From: an uncultured Phascolarctobacterium sp.
GTDB lineage: Bacteria > Bacillota > Negativicutes > Acidaminococcales > Acidaminococcaceae
Direction of reading: 5' to 3'
Length of the DNA: 64,000 nt
Assembly (NCBI GenBank): GCA_949285135.1
Contig: CASDXO010000007.1
Location: 62,001-126,000, forward strand
The position numbers were made by a program, and so were the translations under genes. The notes beneath the pieces are model-generated. The model saw nothing but the letters and a program-made list of their open reading frames with translations, was not told the origin of the DNA and ran no database searches. Of the stretch, positions 1 to 11,419 are shown piece by piece. How positions within the stretch are numbered: the first letter of the stretch is position 1; the number at the start of each line of letters is the position of its first letter.

Positions 1-3000
1 AGGCACCAATGAATGCACTGTCACGTGCACCGACAGTCAATTGCCCATCATCCTTCAAATTTATATTGGCACCATCAATAACGGCTTTAGTTGTATCCTC
101 AACCATATTCAAAGATACACTGCCCGCACCGGCAAAAGTAAACCCTGGCAGTCCTGCTTCCGCTCCGGCAGTATTTACAGCCTTACCGCCGCCTTGCGCT
201 GCGCTTCCGGAATCCATACTCCTGATAACATCCTGCAATTTATTGGAAACTGCATTAACTTTACCAAGGGCATTAGTTTTAACTGTTTCCATTTTTTTGA
301 AAGGAGCTTTTAATTTGTCAAGGAACCCTTCTTTACCATCATCACCGCTCTTGGTAATGCCGCCGGCAATGCTGATTGTATTGATTAAGCCGGTAGTTTC
401 CGCAGTAACATTTAATTCTGCAGCAGAAATTTCTCCGGTCAGCTGATCTTCTTCACCTTCGGTACCGTCATTATCAATAATCTGCGCAGTATTCTGCACA
501 TCAATATTGTTTATAGCAACCCCCATACCAACAGCAGCATTGCTGCCACTGGCAGAAAGCGCCAAAATAGCATTATTAACATTAGTATCATTATTGGCAC
601 GAATATCAATCGCCTTAGCTGCCTGCAGCACAGCATCCGTATCAACAATCACATTGTTATAACTGTCGCTGTCAGTCAGAGTCACCATACCGCTAATGCC
701 ATTGCCATCACTCATACCAGCAGACAGCATGGCTCCAACGTGGAAGATATCGCTGTCACTGCTCAAAATAATATTGCCCTCAGTTCCAGATGCAGTCAGC
801 TGGGTACCTTCATCAACAACTACCTTAGAATCCGTATCAAAATTCTGATAATTAAAGCTGCCCCCTACACCGGTACCACCCTTAGCCTCAGCAGCACTTT
901 TCCAAAATGTAGTTTTACCGGTAATATTAACATCTTCAATCTTATTCGCAGATTTAACAGTCAAATCTTTACCAGCAGAAATCTTGGTAAATTTGCCAAT
1001 ATTAACAGAACTGTTCGCCGTCGAACTTGTCAAGGCAACAGACCCACTGACACTTAATTTAGTTCCATCACCACTGCGCGCAGAAGCTGCTGCCGCAACA
1101 TTTGCGTAATTGTTGGGATCCGCAAAAGCTACCGCATTCGTCACTACACCTAAAGCATTAGTTACAAGCGCACCAAAAGGACTGGTGGCATCAGCCATAA
1201 TACTGTTAAAATCTTGCTGCAATTGCAAAACATCATTATAAATTACAGCTGCACCTGCTGCCATATTGAAAATTTCATTCATCGCAGATTCACCGGTAAT
1301 GGCATCAGGATTGGAAACAGAATTTATAAAATCATCAGTATAGTTTTTAGCATAATTTTTCAAAGAATCTTTTAAATCATTAAGTTGATCAATAATTTTT
1401 GTCTTATTTTCTTCTTCAATATTTTCTAAATTATCAATTGCAGTTATTGCATACTGCAGATTTTCTATACTGCGATCAAGTTCACGTTTAATACGCTCAG
1501 GACGATGATATTCCATCTTCGTACTGCTGGTAATCTTAACGTCACCAGTATTTGCAATAATATTGGCACTATCATCTGCATTACTGCCGTCTTCAAAAAT
1601 AACAGAACTGTCATTATTCATACCAGCATACACTACACCTGCACCAACAGTTGTATCAACAGTAGTGCCGCTAATATCGCTGTTCTTGTAGGAAGTAGTC
1701 TTACCAGATGCAGTAATATGAGAATCATAGATTTCTATATTGGCATCGATATTAATATCATTAGTTGCATTAAGCTTGGCTGTATTAGCAAAAGTTACAT
1801 TCGCAGAATTATTTTCATCAGTTACAGCAACTGCTGCACCAACCGAAAGCTTATCAGCCAGCTGAGCAGTTAACCCAGGACCATCATCAGAACCGCTGCT
1901 AATCTTACTTAAAATGCCTTTTACTACCGAATTCTCTTTAACAGCATTGGCTATACCCTTAATATCTGCAGAATTCATAAATTCTGCCTGTAATTTACTC
2001 ATACCAAGAGCATTGTCAGCCGTTATTGTATTTTCATCTATATAATTAGTAGCATCTACGGTAATGTTTTGGGCAGTAATAGTGCCATCCACATTAATTT
2101 GTGCATTGCCATCATGGCTAAATACATTAATTGCCGTTGAACCTACAGTAGTATCAGGAGAAGATGTCACAGCATTCGCTACCAGGGTGTTGAGGGCATC
2201 TGCCTGCACAACCGCATCACCATTATTAGCGGTAATAGTGCCGTTGATTTGTACAGTAGCATTATTTTTGCTTTCACTGACAGCAACTGCAGCACCAACT
2301 GCAGCAGTTCCAGCTGCAATACCTGATTTATAATTCATAGATGCAGTGTTGCTAAATCTTTCGTCCGCATTTGCCTGTACTTTAACCGCCGGCATACCAT
2401 CTTCAGCATTCTTGCCTGATGCGTTCAAAGTACCATCAACAGTCACAGCAGCAGCATTTTCCATTTTAGCATAGCTTACAGCAGCGCCAGGAATTGCATC
2501 GGGAACTTTTTTAATCAGCTTACGTCCGTTAGCTGCAGCACCTGCTGTACCATCTAAAACAGCATTAGCAGTAATATCAATCTTGTCACCAGCTTTTAAA
2601 TTAGCGTCTTGACCAATATTTACATTAGCGCTGTTGCTTAAAATTACAACATCAGCATTAATAGGAGCACCCAAAGGTGTTCCTAAAATTGTACTTATAG
2701 TATCTGCGACTCCGGAATTATAATCCACATAAGTATTGTCTGCATTAGCTGCTACCTTGATATCTTCACCGGCAGTAATATCTCCCTGCACATCGACTTG
2801 TGCTCTTGTCTGCACAAAGCTGCCTGCGTCATCTGCTGGCACCGGCACATAATCAGGATTATTTACTCCGGCAGGTGTATTTTCCACCAGTAACTCTTCT
2901 GCCAGATCTTTATTGCCATTGGTTGCTTCTGCAGTAAGTACAGCATCACCTTTAGCATTAATTGTGCCATAGTTTTCTACAGTAGCTTCAATAGTCCTCT

Positions 3001-3937
3001 GAGTGTTTTCAACTACACCCAGCCCTATATCTGTACCAAAATTATTAAAAGCAGCATCTTGAGTATTAACATATTCTGCTTTGGCCGCCAGAACAATATC
3101 GCCATTACCGTCTTCCGTCGCACTAAGGCCGGGCATTAGTCCAGCAGAAATGCCATTGATATTTACAAAGTTAGAAAAATCTTTAATACCAGTTTTTATA
3201 GCTGCCTCACGCTCAATACCGTCAACATCGGTATTCAAAACATTTTCCCCGCTGACATTCTTACCAACAGCAATTTTTGCTGCAGCCAATTTCACATCAT
3301 TTGCCGCATTAATCCTGCCTAAAACACTGATTGTACCACTGGCATTTAACGGAATATTAAGATTCATCATTCTATCCAAGGTATCAGGAATCTTATTTTC
3401 CATTCCGTTTGTAAATTGTCCTTTTAACCCTTCATAAGTATAATCAAATTCCTTACTATTCGTACCTACAGTATTATCTATACCAGCCGCAGGCGTCATA
3501 ACATACAAAGCCCCAGTATTGATAACACCATACTTACCAACAACCATGCCTTCTTTACTCAGGAAAAACAGATTGCCGCCTATCCTACTGTTACGTACAG
3601 CATTAACCGTACCGTTAATATCAATACGGCTGTTGACAAAGTTAACAAGGTTTGCAGCATCATTTCCACTACTGCCTTGAACACGAAAATACATATTAGC
3701 AATTTTATTGGCATCCAGCTGAAATTTTTCAAATTGATTGATTGCTACATTAGCAACAACTTTATCAGCCCAAATACTAGTTACATCGTTATTACCAAGG
3801 TTTGTTCCATCATATTTAATAATATTATTCGCCAAAGCAACAATAGGCTGCATAATAAAACCAACCGCTGTTACTGCAGAAATGATTTGTTGGGGTAAGG
3901 AATATTTATTATTATATTTAAATATCTTTTTACTCAT
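1..3937 (-). CDS. Two-partner secretion exoprotein (large filamentous adhesin), 5' part only
   Basis: Reading the minus strand from ATG at 3937 gives about 1312 codons with no stop, and the frame leaves the window at base 2. The N-terminus has an extended signal peptide (basic start, then a hydrophobic stretch ending near ALANN). A TPS-like secretion domain follows at about residues 40-150, with the segment GNLFFLSKEG then GVINTGALYVMTP, which resembles the NLxxxNPNG/GxINxGGL motifs of haemagglutinin TPS domains. The rest is Asn/Asp/Thr/Ala-rich beta-helix-like sequence with many repeats of the type VxGTIxAxxD, plus a charged probable coiled coil near residues 805-870. The ATG lies 12 bases after the TpsB stop, and its ribosome site overlaps that stop (TAGGAGGG). 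It is probably exported by TpsB and displayed outside the cell as an adhesin of the type often annotated LktA-family filamentous adhesin in Negativicutes. Ligand unknown. Confidence 0.85.
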   Translation of the reverse strand, partial: MSKKIFKYNNKYSLPQQIISAVTAVGFIMQPIVALANNIIKYDGTNLGNNDVTSIWADKVVANVAINQFEKFQLDANKIANMYFRVQGSSGNDAANLVNFVNSRIDINGTVNAVRNSRIGGNLFFLSKEGMVVGKYGVINTGALYVMTPAAGIDNTVGTNSKEFDYTYEGLKGQFTNGMENKIPDTLDRMMNLNIPLNASGTISVLGRINAANDVKLAAAKIAVGKNVSGENVLNTDVDGIEREAAIKTGIKDFSNFVNINGISAGLMPGLSATEDGNGDIVLAAKAEYVNTQDAAFNNFGTDIGLGVVENTQRTIEATVENYGTINAKGDAVLTAEATNGNKDLAEELLVENTPAGVNNPDYVPVPADDAGSFVQTRAQVDVQGDITAGEDIKVAANADNTYVDYNSGVADTISTILGTPLGAPINADVVILSNSANVNIGQDANLKAGDKIDITANAVLDGTAGAAANGRKLIKKVPDAIPGAAVSYAKMENAAAVTVDGTLNASGKNAEDGMPAVKVQANADERFSNTASMNYKSGIAAGTAAVGAAVAVSESKNNATVQINGTITANNGDAVVQADALNTLVANAVTSSPDTTVGSTAINVFSHDGNAQINVDGTITAQNITVDATNYIDENTITADNALGMSKLQAEFMNSADIKGIANAVKENSVVKGILSKISSGSDDGPGLTAQLADKLSVGAAVAVTDENNSANVTFANTAKLNATNDINIDANIEIYDSHITASGKTTSYKNSDISGTTVDTTVGAGVVYAGMNNDSSVIFEDGSNADDSANIIANTGDVKITSSTKMEYHRPERIKRELDRSIENLQYAITAIDNLENIEEENKTKIIDQLNDLKDSLKNYAKNYTDDFINSVSNPDAITGESAMNEIFNMAAGAAVIYNDVLQLQQDFNSIMADATSPFGALVTNALGVVTNAVAFADPNNYANVAAAASARSGDGTKLSVSGSVALTSSTANSSVNIGKFTKISAGKDLTVKSANKIEDVNITGKTTFWKSAAEAKGGTGVGGSFNYQNFDTDSKVVVDEGTQLTASGTEGNIILSSDSDIFHVGAMLSAGMSDGNGISGMVTLTDSDSYNNVIVDTDAVLQAAKAIDIRANNDTNVNNAILALSASGSNAAVGMGVAINNIDVQNTAQIIDNDGTEGEEDQLTGEISAAELNVTAETTGLINTISIAGGITKSGDDGKEGFLDKLKAPFKKMETVKTNALGKVNAVSNKLQDVIRSMDSGSAAQGGGKAVNTAGAEAGLPGFTFAGAGSVSLNMVEDTTKAVIDGANINLKDDGQLTVGARDSAFIGA

Positions 3938-3949
3938 CTCTATTCCCTC

Positions 3950-5614
3950 CTAAAATTGTCCGTTCAGCATAAAATGTATACGTGTACTGTCAATATCATC
4001 GTTATTAGGATCACTAATCAAAGGAATACCAAGCGTAAGGCTGGCATATACTTTGTTAGCAATAGTACTTCTGATACCTATACCTGTACCAGCCAACGTA
4101 TGATCATCAAAAGCGCTGTCACCAAATACACTACCATAATCCAAGAAAGTAAAGACAGAAGTTTTCTTACTCTTATCAATCGGCACACTATATTCTACGC
4201 TGGCAGCAAAACCTGAATCACCGCCCAGATAGCTTTCTTCATACCCGCGTACACTGTACATACCGCCGATATAAAACTGTTCAGCACTTGGTAGATAATT
4301 ATCTGAACTGTATTGACCATCCAACCTCGCACTCAACATCTGCCCACCGGCATAAGCTTTCTGCCAGAAGCCGTTAAAAATGTATTTACTGAAATCTTTA
4401 GTATAGTCGGTAATATTTTCAGAACTGCCAACACGATAGCCATGTTTTTGATAGATAACGCTGCTGTTACCATAATTAGTCATACTAAACGAAGCTGTAT
4501 AGCTATCCGTAGTATCATCTATCCAGTGAATACCCAAAAAATCAGTCTGTGAATTCTGGTGTCCATATTCTAACGCAGCCTCAGTACGCATAGTTTCATT
4601 AACAATCAACGGCTGTATTAAAGCAACCCCGTATGCAGTAGATTCGCCTTCGACATCAAGGTCTGCCAATTCACCGTCAGTAATTTCCACATTGTTCATA
4701 CTGTAATTAAAACTTAATTTAGTACCGCTGCGTCCAATCGGTGTCGTATAAGACGCACTGAAAGATTCAGTTCCATCGCTGCGTATCCCACTAAGCATCA
4801 AGCTGTCTCTGTTGCCTGTAAGGCTGCGATCTGTGAAAAACAAACCTTCCCGCCATTCACCACTGCTTTCACTGCCGGCATTATCTACATAAACATTTAC
4901 TAAAGACTTTTGCGGTTCTGCTACTGAAATCACATAATCTGTAGTACCTGGTTCTTTACCGGCGTGCATCGTAATATGTAACTGTATATCATTCGTCCCG
5001 TTAAAAAACAGCAAATCTTTATTTAAATCATTTATATTTATATAATTACCATGCTCTATGCCTATACGATCTGTAATATATGATTGATTAGTCGATTTGT
5101 TGCCATCTACATAAACATTGCCGGTCTTACCTTCTACCAGCTGAATATGTACTATACCATTTTTTATTATCTGCGGCGGTAAAAACGCCCTGCAAGTCAA
5201 ATAACCTTTCGTTGCATATAAATCATTGATTTTATTAACAACAGTATATAAATCCTGTAATACTATTTCCTTGTTAATATAATCTTTTATAATATCGTTT
5301 ACTTCCTGCTCCTGGAGCACTTCACTTTTATCAACAACTATCTCGTTTATATGGAACTTTACTTCTTCAACAGTTTCCTGCTGTCCTCCCTGCTGCTTTC
5401 CCTCAATTCCCGTGCGTTCTTTAGTACGGTCTTCAGCAATCTGCCGCGCTATGCGCTGACGCTCCAAATACTCACGTGTACGGTTTAATTGTACGCCAGG
5501 ATCATTATATCCAGCCGGCTGACTTTGCGGAGGAGCTGCATAACTTACCGGAAGCACTACTTCTCCTACTAAAAGTATTCCTAATAAAGCCGAAAAGATT
5601 TTTGTTTTCTCCAT
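3950..5614 (-). CDS. TpsB outer-membrane transporter (ShlB/FhaC family)
   Basis: About 554 residues. Signal peptide with cleavage around VSYAA, then a Pro/Gln-rich linker and a basic helix with the NRTREYLERQR pattern typical of the FhaC/ShlB N-terminal plug. A POTRA_2 domain follows (about residues 85-165, ending near GYLTCRAFLPPQ), then a beta-barrel of alternating aromatic and polar strands ending in Phe (LNGQF), as expected for BAM-inserted barrels. The motif VRGYEESYLGGD is the conserved VRGY/F signature of the lid loop. I chose ATG 5614 because GAGGTG lies seven bases upstream; an in-frame ATG at 5638 lacks a ribosome site. Secretes the downstream adhesin, with which it forms an operon. 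It is direct evidence for an outer membrane. Confidence 0.93.
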   Translation of the reverse strand: MEKTKIFSALLGILLVGEVVLPVSYAAPPQSQPAGYNDPGVQLNRTREYLERQRIARQIAEDRTKERTGIEGKQQGGQQETVEEVKFHINEIVVDKSEVLQEQEVNDIIKDYINKEIVLQDLYTVVNKINDLYATKGYLTCRAFLPPQIIKNGIVHIQLVEGKTGNVYVDGNKSTNQSYITDRIGIEHGNYININDLNKDLLFFNGTNDIQLHITMHAGKEPGTTDYVISVAEPQKSLVNVYVDNAGSESSGEWREGLFFTDRSLTGNRDSLMLSGIRSDGTESFSASYTTPIGRSGTKLSFNYSMNNVEITDGELADLDVEGESTAYGVALIQPLIVNETMRTEAALEYGHQNSQTDFLGIHWIDDTTDSYTASFSMTNYGNSSVIYQKHGYRVGSSENITDYTKDFSKYIFNGFWQKAYAGGQMLSARLDGQYSSDNYLPSAEQFYIGGMYSVRGYEESYLGGDSGFAASVEYSVPIDKSKKTSVFTFLDYGSVFGDSAFDDHTLAGTGIGIRSTIANKVYASLTLGIPLISDPNNDDIDSTRIHFMLNGQF

Positions 5615-5848
5615 ATTGAAACACCTCATTTTGTACACAGTATGCGTATATGTTTTTCTCTCAAATCGCTTTATACTTTTCTAAATTTATTATATCTAAA
5701 TTTTTTATAACAAAACGCAAATCTTTTTGTTACATTTTATTAATAATTGTCAATTTTACTATATTCATATTACTGCTTATATGGTAGAATATCTACATAT
5801 TATACTTAACATTCCTCATATATACGTTTATATTAAAGGTGATATTAT

Positions 5849-6565
5849 ATGAACACCATAATTATATTGAGTAACAATAATATACTATTTAAAAAATTAA
5901 CTAAATCTGATATATTATCAGATTATAAATTTATCCTCATTTCCTCTAAAAGAGACTTATTAAATTTTCTCCTTACCAATGAACCTTTAATTTTCTTGGT
6001 AGAATGTCAGGATGCTATACAAGAATATTTAAAAACTGTAAAAAGATTATCATCTAAACCTGTTATTGCTTACAGTAAATCACATAATGAAAAAATTGCA
6101 GTACAAGCATTTTTAAACGGAGCCGACTATTTTCTGCATATTCCTATTGGCCCCAAAGAGTTCTATTACCGCTTAATGGCATTTCTGAATATCATAAATA
6201 AAAATAACATTTATAATGAACAAAACATTATAAATGTGGGGCACCTAAAAATATACCTGCAAAATCAACAAGTCATGGATAGCGGTAAATTAGCCATGCT
6301 AACCAACACAGAATATAAATTATTGCTAATTTTAATAAAAAATATCGGCTTATTAGTTTCTAATAACGAGTTATATCAATGTATGTATGACACAAAAGAA
6401 TTAAAAAACACCAGCAGAGCACTCAGTATGCATATAAGCCGTTTAAGGAAAAAACTGAATTTAAATGCTCCCAATTCAAAGTTAAAATTAATTACTATTC
6501 ATGGTAAAGGTTTTTGCTTAAAACTAAACGGTAATGGAGCAGCAAAAAATCACCACACACCTTAA
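5849..6565 (+). CDS. OmpR-like winged-helix regulator with degenerate receiver domain
   Basis: 238 residues. The C-terminal half (about 130-230) is a Trans_reg_C winged helix: LTNTEYKLLLILIKN, then SRALSMHISRLRKKL as recognition helix, and the ITIHGKGFCLKL wing. The N-terminal half has a receiver-like fold pattern but lacks the expected acidic pair after strand 1 (IIILSNNN), has LIFLVEC where the phosphoacceptor Asp should sit, and has HIPIGPKEF without the conserved Lys of the usual KPF motif. It is therefore probably not phosphorylated in the usual way. No histidine kinase is adjacent. Divergent from the two-partner secretion operon across 234 AT-rich bases, so that operon is its likely target (inference). 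ATG is preceded by AAAGGTG. Coding sequence is clearly more AT-rich than neighbouring housekeeping genes. Confidence 0.85.
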   Translation: MNTIIILSNNNILFKKLTKSDILSDYKFILISSKRDLLNFLLTNEPLIFLVECQDAIQEYLKTVKRLSSKPVIAYSKSHNEKIAVQAFLNGADYFLHIPIGPKEFYYRLMAFLNIINKNNIYNEQNIINVGHLKIYLQNQQVMDSGKLAMLTNTEYKLLLILIKNIGLLVSNNELYQCMYDTKELKNTSRALSMHISRLRKKLNLNAPNSKLKLITIHGKGFCLKLNGNGAAKNHHTP

Positions 6566-6568
6566 TAA

Positions 6569-6614
6569 AAACTGCACTTTAAATGTAATAAAACTTTTAA
6601 AGTGCAGTTTTTTA
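6569..6614 (+). terminator. Intrinsic terminator after the OmpR-like regulator
   Basis: Inverted repeat ACTGCACTTTAAA / TTTAAAGTGCAGT with a short loop, followed by seven T on the plus strand. A run of A before the left arm means it could also act in the other direction. Confidence 0.85.
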
Positions 6615-6670
6615 TATAACTTTTAATAATCTATTGAAAGTAGAAATTTCTATATACAAATTTAAAACAA

Positions 6671-6708
6671 AAAGGGCTTGCACTGATAAAATATCAGAAC
6701 AGCCCTTT
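6671..6708. terminator. Hairpin, possible second terminator between convergent genes
   Basis: Outer arms AAAGGGCT (6671-6678) and AGCCCTTT (6701-6708) enclose an inner stem CTGATA/TATCAG. On the minus strand it is followed by TTTGTTTT, so it may back up the guaA terminator; the plus-strand side has no good T run. Confidence 0.45.
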
Positions 6709-6800
6709 AATAAATTATTCTATTTTTATTATTGTTATTCGAACTTAATATGATGCCTTTTCATCTAAGTTAGGCAAATAAACGGCAAAATATATTCTAT

Positions 6801-6831
6801 AAAAAGAAAAGAACGGCTTTACAAGCCGTTC
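6801..6831 (-). terminator. Intrinsic terminator of guaA
   Basis: Arms GAACGGCTT and AAGCCGTTC with a three-base loop, followed on the minus strand by TTTTCTTTTT. It lies 16 bases after the guaA stop codon. Confidence 0.9.
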
Positions 6832-6847
6832 TTCGGATTTTTAGCTA

Positions 6848-8401
6848 TTATTCAAACTCAATTGTTGCAGGCGGTTTGGTAGTATAATCAAACAGCACGC
6901 GATTGATATGTTTTACTTCATTAACAATACGATTAGCCGCTGTAGTAATAGTAGCAGGCGGCAGCATGGTAACTTCTGCAGTCATAAAGTCTGTAGTGGT
7001 TACAGCACGCAGTGCGATAGCGTAATCATAAGTACGTTCATCGCCCATAACACCTACGCTGCGCATATTGGTCAATGCTGCAAAATACTGGCTGGGACGT
7101 TCAGCAGCAGGCAGCTTGTCTACTTCTTCACGATAGATAGCATCAGCATCCTGTACGATAGCAACCTTTTCAGGAGTTACTTCGCCAATAATACGGATAG
7201 CAAGGCCCGGTCCCGGGAACGGCTGACGAGCAACCAGATATTCAGGAAGGCCAAGTTCTCTGCCGGCCTGACGCACTTCGTCTTTGAACAGATCGCGCAA
7301 AGGCTCAACAATTTCTTTAAAATCAACAAAATCAGGCAGACCGCCTACATTATGATGGCTCTTAATGGTAGCAGATTCACCGCCCAAGCCGCTTTCTACC
7401 ACGTCAGGATAAATGGTTCCCTGTGCCAGATAGTCAACAGCGCCGATTTTCTTAGCTTCTTCTTCAAAAACGCGGATAAATTCTTCACCGATGATTTTAC
7501 GTTTGCCTTCAGGAGCGCTTACGCCTTTCAGCTTACCATAGAAGCGTTCACGAGCATCTACACAGATGAAGTTGCTGTCAAACTGGCCGCCTTCACCAAA
7601 TACTGAGCATACTTCTTCACGTTCATTTTTGCGCAGCAGACCATGGTCAACGAATACGCAGGTCAGCTGTTTGCCGATAGCTTTAGCCAGCATAGCTGCA
7701 CATACGCTGGAATCTACGCCACCAGACAAAGCGCACAGAACTTTGCCGCTGCCGATTTTTGCCTTCAATGCTTTTACCGTTTCTTCGACAAAAGAGTCCA
7801 TTTTCCAGGTACCGGCGCAGCCGCATACATTGTATACGAAATTGCTCAGCATCTTGGTGCCGTTATCGGTATGCAGCACTTCCGGGTGGAACTGTACGCA
7901 GTAGAGACCACGTGCTTTATCCTGTGCTGCAGCAACCGGGCAGTTAGGAGTATGTGCCACAATTTCAAAGCCGGGAGCAGCAGTTTCGATATAGTCGTTA
8001 TGGCTCATCCAGCAGACATTCTTATCAGACAGACCGCTGAACATAGGGCTGGTTACATCAAGGTCTACTACAGTTTTGCCATATTCACGTTCCGGAGCTA
8101 TGCATACATTGCCGCCCAGCATATGCATCATCAGCTGGCTGCCGTAGCAGATGCCCAGTACAGGCACACCCCAGGTGTAGATTTCCGGATCAATAGTAGG
8201 TGAATCCTCCAGATAAGCGCTGTTAGGACCGCCGGTAAAAATAATGCCTTTAGGATTTTTAGCTTTAATTTTGTCCAGACTTGCTCTGTAAGAAATAATT
8301 TCACAGTATACGCCGCATTCACGTACACGTCTTGCAATCAGCTGGTTATACTGACCGCCGAAGTCGATTACCAGTATCATTTCCTGTTCTTTGGTTTGCA
8401 T
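6848..8401 (-). CDS. guaA: GMP synthase (glutamine-hydrolysing)
   Basis: Converts XMP, glutamine and ATP to GMP in the cytoplasm. 517 residues, normal full length. The N-terminal class I amidotransferase domain has the nucleophile in GICYGSQL and the catalytic His/Glu in QFHPEVLH. The ATP-pyrophosphatase domain has the PP-loop LSGGVDSSV. The dimerisation domain has [12 protein letters not shown] and the family-typical C-terminus KPPATIEFE. Start: GGAG lies 13 bases before ATG 8401. The longer GTG at 8413 is only one base from that site, and a Met at 8380 has no site. Monocistronic, with its own promoter and terminator. The 5' leader carries a small hairpin (TGCTGC/GCAGCA, 8431-8446); no purine riboswitch was recognised. 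Confidence 0.97.
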   Translation of the reverse strand: MQTKEQEMILVIDFGGQYNQLIARRVRECGVYCEIISYRASLDKIKAKNPKGIIFTGGPNSAYLEDSPTIDPEIYTWGVPVLGICYGSQLMMHMLGGNVCIAPEREYGKTVVDLDVTSPMFSGLSDKNVCWMSHNDYIETAAPGFEIVAHTPNCPVAAAQDKARGLYCVQFHPEVLHTDNGTKMLSNFVYNVCGCAGTWKMDSFVEETVKALKAKIGSGKVLCALSGGVDSSVCAAMLAKAIGKQLTCVFVDHGLLRKNEREEVCSVFGEGGQFDSNFICVDARERFYGKLKGVSAPEGKRKIIGEEFIRVFEEEAKKIGAVDYLAQGTIYPDVVESGLGGESATIKSHHNVGGLPDFVDFKEIVEPLRDLFKDEVRQAGRELGLPEYLVARQPFPGPGLAIRIIGEVTPEKVAIVQDADAIYREEVDKLPAAERPSQYFAALTNMRSVGVMGDERTYDYAIALRAVTTTDFMTAEVTMLPPATITTAANRIVNEVKHINRVLFDYTTKPPATIEFE

Positions 8402-8481
8402 ACCTACCGTCACACTCCTTTTTATTTCTGTGCTGCCAATGCAGCAAAATATGTAAAATTTATAACGATTTTATTCTATAA

Positions 8482-8510
8482 ATCTTATCATAATAAGTTG
8501 TAAAAATCAA
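8482..8510 (-). promoter_or_regulatory. Candidate guaA promoter
   Basis: On the minus strand TTGATT (8505-8510) and TAAGAT (8482-8487) are separated by 17 bases, about 80 bases upstream of the chosen guaA start. Assigned by pattern only. Confidence 0.45.
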
Positions 8511-8518
8511 TTTTTAAC

Positions 8519-8550
8519 TAAAAAGACCCCGCAGAAAATCTGCGGGGTCT
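8519..8550 (-). terminator. Intrinsic terminator of groESL
   Basis: A perfect 12-bp stem (AGACCCCGCAGA / TCTGCGGGGTCT) with an AAA loop, followed by a T run on the minus strand, just after the groEL stop. Confidence 0.92.
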
Positions 8551-8582
8551 AAATATTTTCAGTTCACTTTACTGAGGCAGGA

Positions 8583-10540
<1,958 letters not shown>

Positions 10541-10589
10541 CTTGGAGAACCCCTTTCAAGAATATGTAATGTAAGAATTATTTAAATTG

Positions 10590-10616
10590 TTAGCACTCTT
10601 TTTATCCGAGTGCTAA
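10590..10616 (-). promoter_or_regulatory. CIRCE operator (HrcA site)
   Basis: Exact match to the consensus inverted repeat TTAGCACTC-N9-GAGTGCTAA. It sits in the groESL leader directly downstream of the promoter, so HrcA repression of heat-shock expression is expected (established knowledge of CIRCE/HrcA). hrcA is not in this window. Confidence 0.98.
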
Positions 10617-10645
10617 TTACAATTATTATTATAATCAAGAGTCAA
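10616..10645 (-). promoter_or_regulatory. groESL sigma-A promoter
   Basis: Minus-strand TTGACT (10640-10645) and TGTAAT (10616-10621) with an 18-base spacer. The -10 element touches the CIRCE operator, as in other HrcA-controlled promoters. Confidence 0.75.
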
Positions 10646-10701
10646 AAAAATGCAATAGCTTATATCTGTTTTTTTACAATTTTTTTGCAAATTTCTGTTT
10701 T

Positions 10702-10798
10702 GAACGGAAAATTTATCCTGACTAAAGCATTTTTTAGCTTTTCAAAGCTGATTTTTGCCATTACGAACGATAATTTTGCACTGCTGAACGCAAAATTT
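10702..10798. repeat. Three GAACGnnAAATTT-like repeats upstream of groESL
   Basis: Plus-strand copies at 10702-10714 (GAACGGAAAATTT), 10765-10777 (GAACGATAATTTT) and 10786-10798 (GAACGCAAAATTT). The last two start 21 bases apart. They lie upstream of the groESL promoter and downstream of the ANTAR regulator's terminator, in a stretch with no convincing gene. Function unknown. Confidence 0.5.
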
Positions 10799-10807
10799 AA
10801 TTTTGGC

Positions 10808-10840
10808 AAAAAAATAAGAGCCATAAGGCTCTTATTTTTT
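10808..10840 (-). terminator. Intrinsic terminator overlapping the ANTAR regulator stop codon
   Basis: A 14-bp stem, AAAAAATAAGAGCC and its complement around an ATAA loop, ends in a T run on the minus strand. The stop codon (10832-10834) lies inside the stem. Confidence 0.88.
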
Positions 10841-11419
10841 ATATTTTTCATCGGCAGCTATGATTTCTTCTGCCAGCTTTTTCAAACTGATGCGTTTAGC
10901 CATACTGAACTGCTGCATCTTTCTGTATGCTTCCTGCTCCGTCATGTGATGCGCAGCCATCAGAATACCTTTGGCCCGGTCTACCAGCTTTCTGGTTGCA
11001 AGGCTTTCTTTCAGCTCGTCCAGCTCACGTCCCAGTTCCTGCCAGGCACGAAAACGGCTTACCGCCACTTCTACGGCAGGAAAAAGCTGCTGTTCGCGCA
11101 CCGGTTTTACCAGATAGGCAATCACTCCTGCTTCCGTTGCCCTTGCCACAATATCCTGCTGGCTGTAGGCCGTAAGCAAAAGCACCGGCGCTATTTCCGC
11201 CTCCGTTATCTGCTGTGCCGCTGCCAAGCCGTCCATGACGGGCATTTTTACGTCCATAATAACAATATCAGGACGCAGCTCCTGCGCTAGGCGCACTGCC
11301 TCCTGCCCGTCGGCAGCTTCACCGACTATTTCATGTCCCGCTTCCGTAAGCATCTCACGCAAATCAAGGCGAATGAGTGCCTCGTCATCTGCAAGTACGA
11401 TTCTCAGTTTCTGTATCAT
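10832..11419 (-). CDS. ANTAR-domain response regulator
   Basis: 195 residues. The N-terminal receiver domain has all key residues: acidic pair in VLADDEAL, phosphoacceptor Asp in IVIMDVKMP, Thr/Ser in LLLTAYS and Lys in YLVKPV. The C-terminal ANTAR domain (about 130-190, LVDRAKGILMAAHHMTEQEA) binds RNA in family members and prevents termination, as EutV, NasR and AmiR do. It overlaps the upstream kinase gene by four bases (ATGA), so the two form a translationally coupled pair. The target transcript is not evident: no ethanolamine or nitrate genes lie nearby, and I did not identify tandem hexaloop hairpins. Confidence 0.93.
   Translation of the reverse strand: MIQKLRIVLADDEALIRLDLREMLTEAGHEIVGEAADGQEAVRLAQELRPDIVIMDVKMPVMDGLAAAQQITEAEIAPVLLLTAYSQQDIVARATEAGVIAYLVKPVREQQLFPAVEVAVSRFRAWQELGRELDELKESLATRKLVDRAKGILMAAHHMTEQEAYRKMQQFSMAKRISLKKLAEEIIAADEKYKK

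Noticed and set aside
1..3937. CRISPR or tandem DNA repeat array in the adhesin gene
   Set aside because: The repeats are degenerate protein-level beta-helix motifs without constant DNA repeat length or spacers.
9..3953. Several plus-strand open frames across the left edge
   Set aside because: They are antisense to one uninterrupted minus-strand adhesin frame and show low-complexity sequence.
8402..8520. Purine riboswitch before guaA
   Set aside because: Only a small TGCTGC/GCAGCA hairpin is present; the conserved purine-aptamer core is not seen.
10660..10851. 63-codon minus-strand frame after the ANTAR regulator
   Set aside because: It begins inside the regulator's end and terminator, lacks a ribosome site, and its Lys/Phe repeats come from the GAACG AT-rich repeats.
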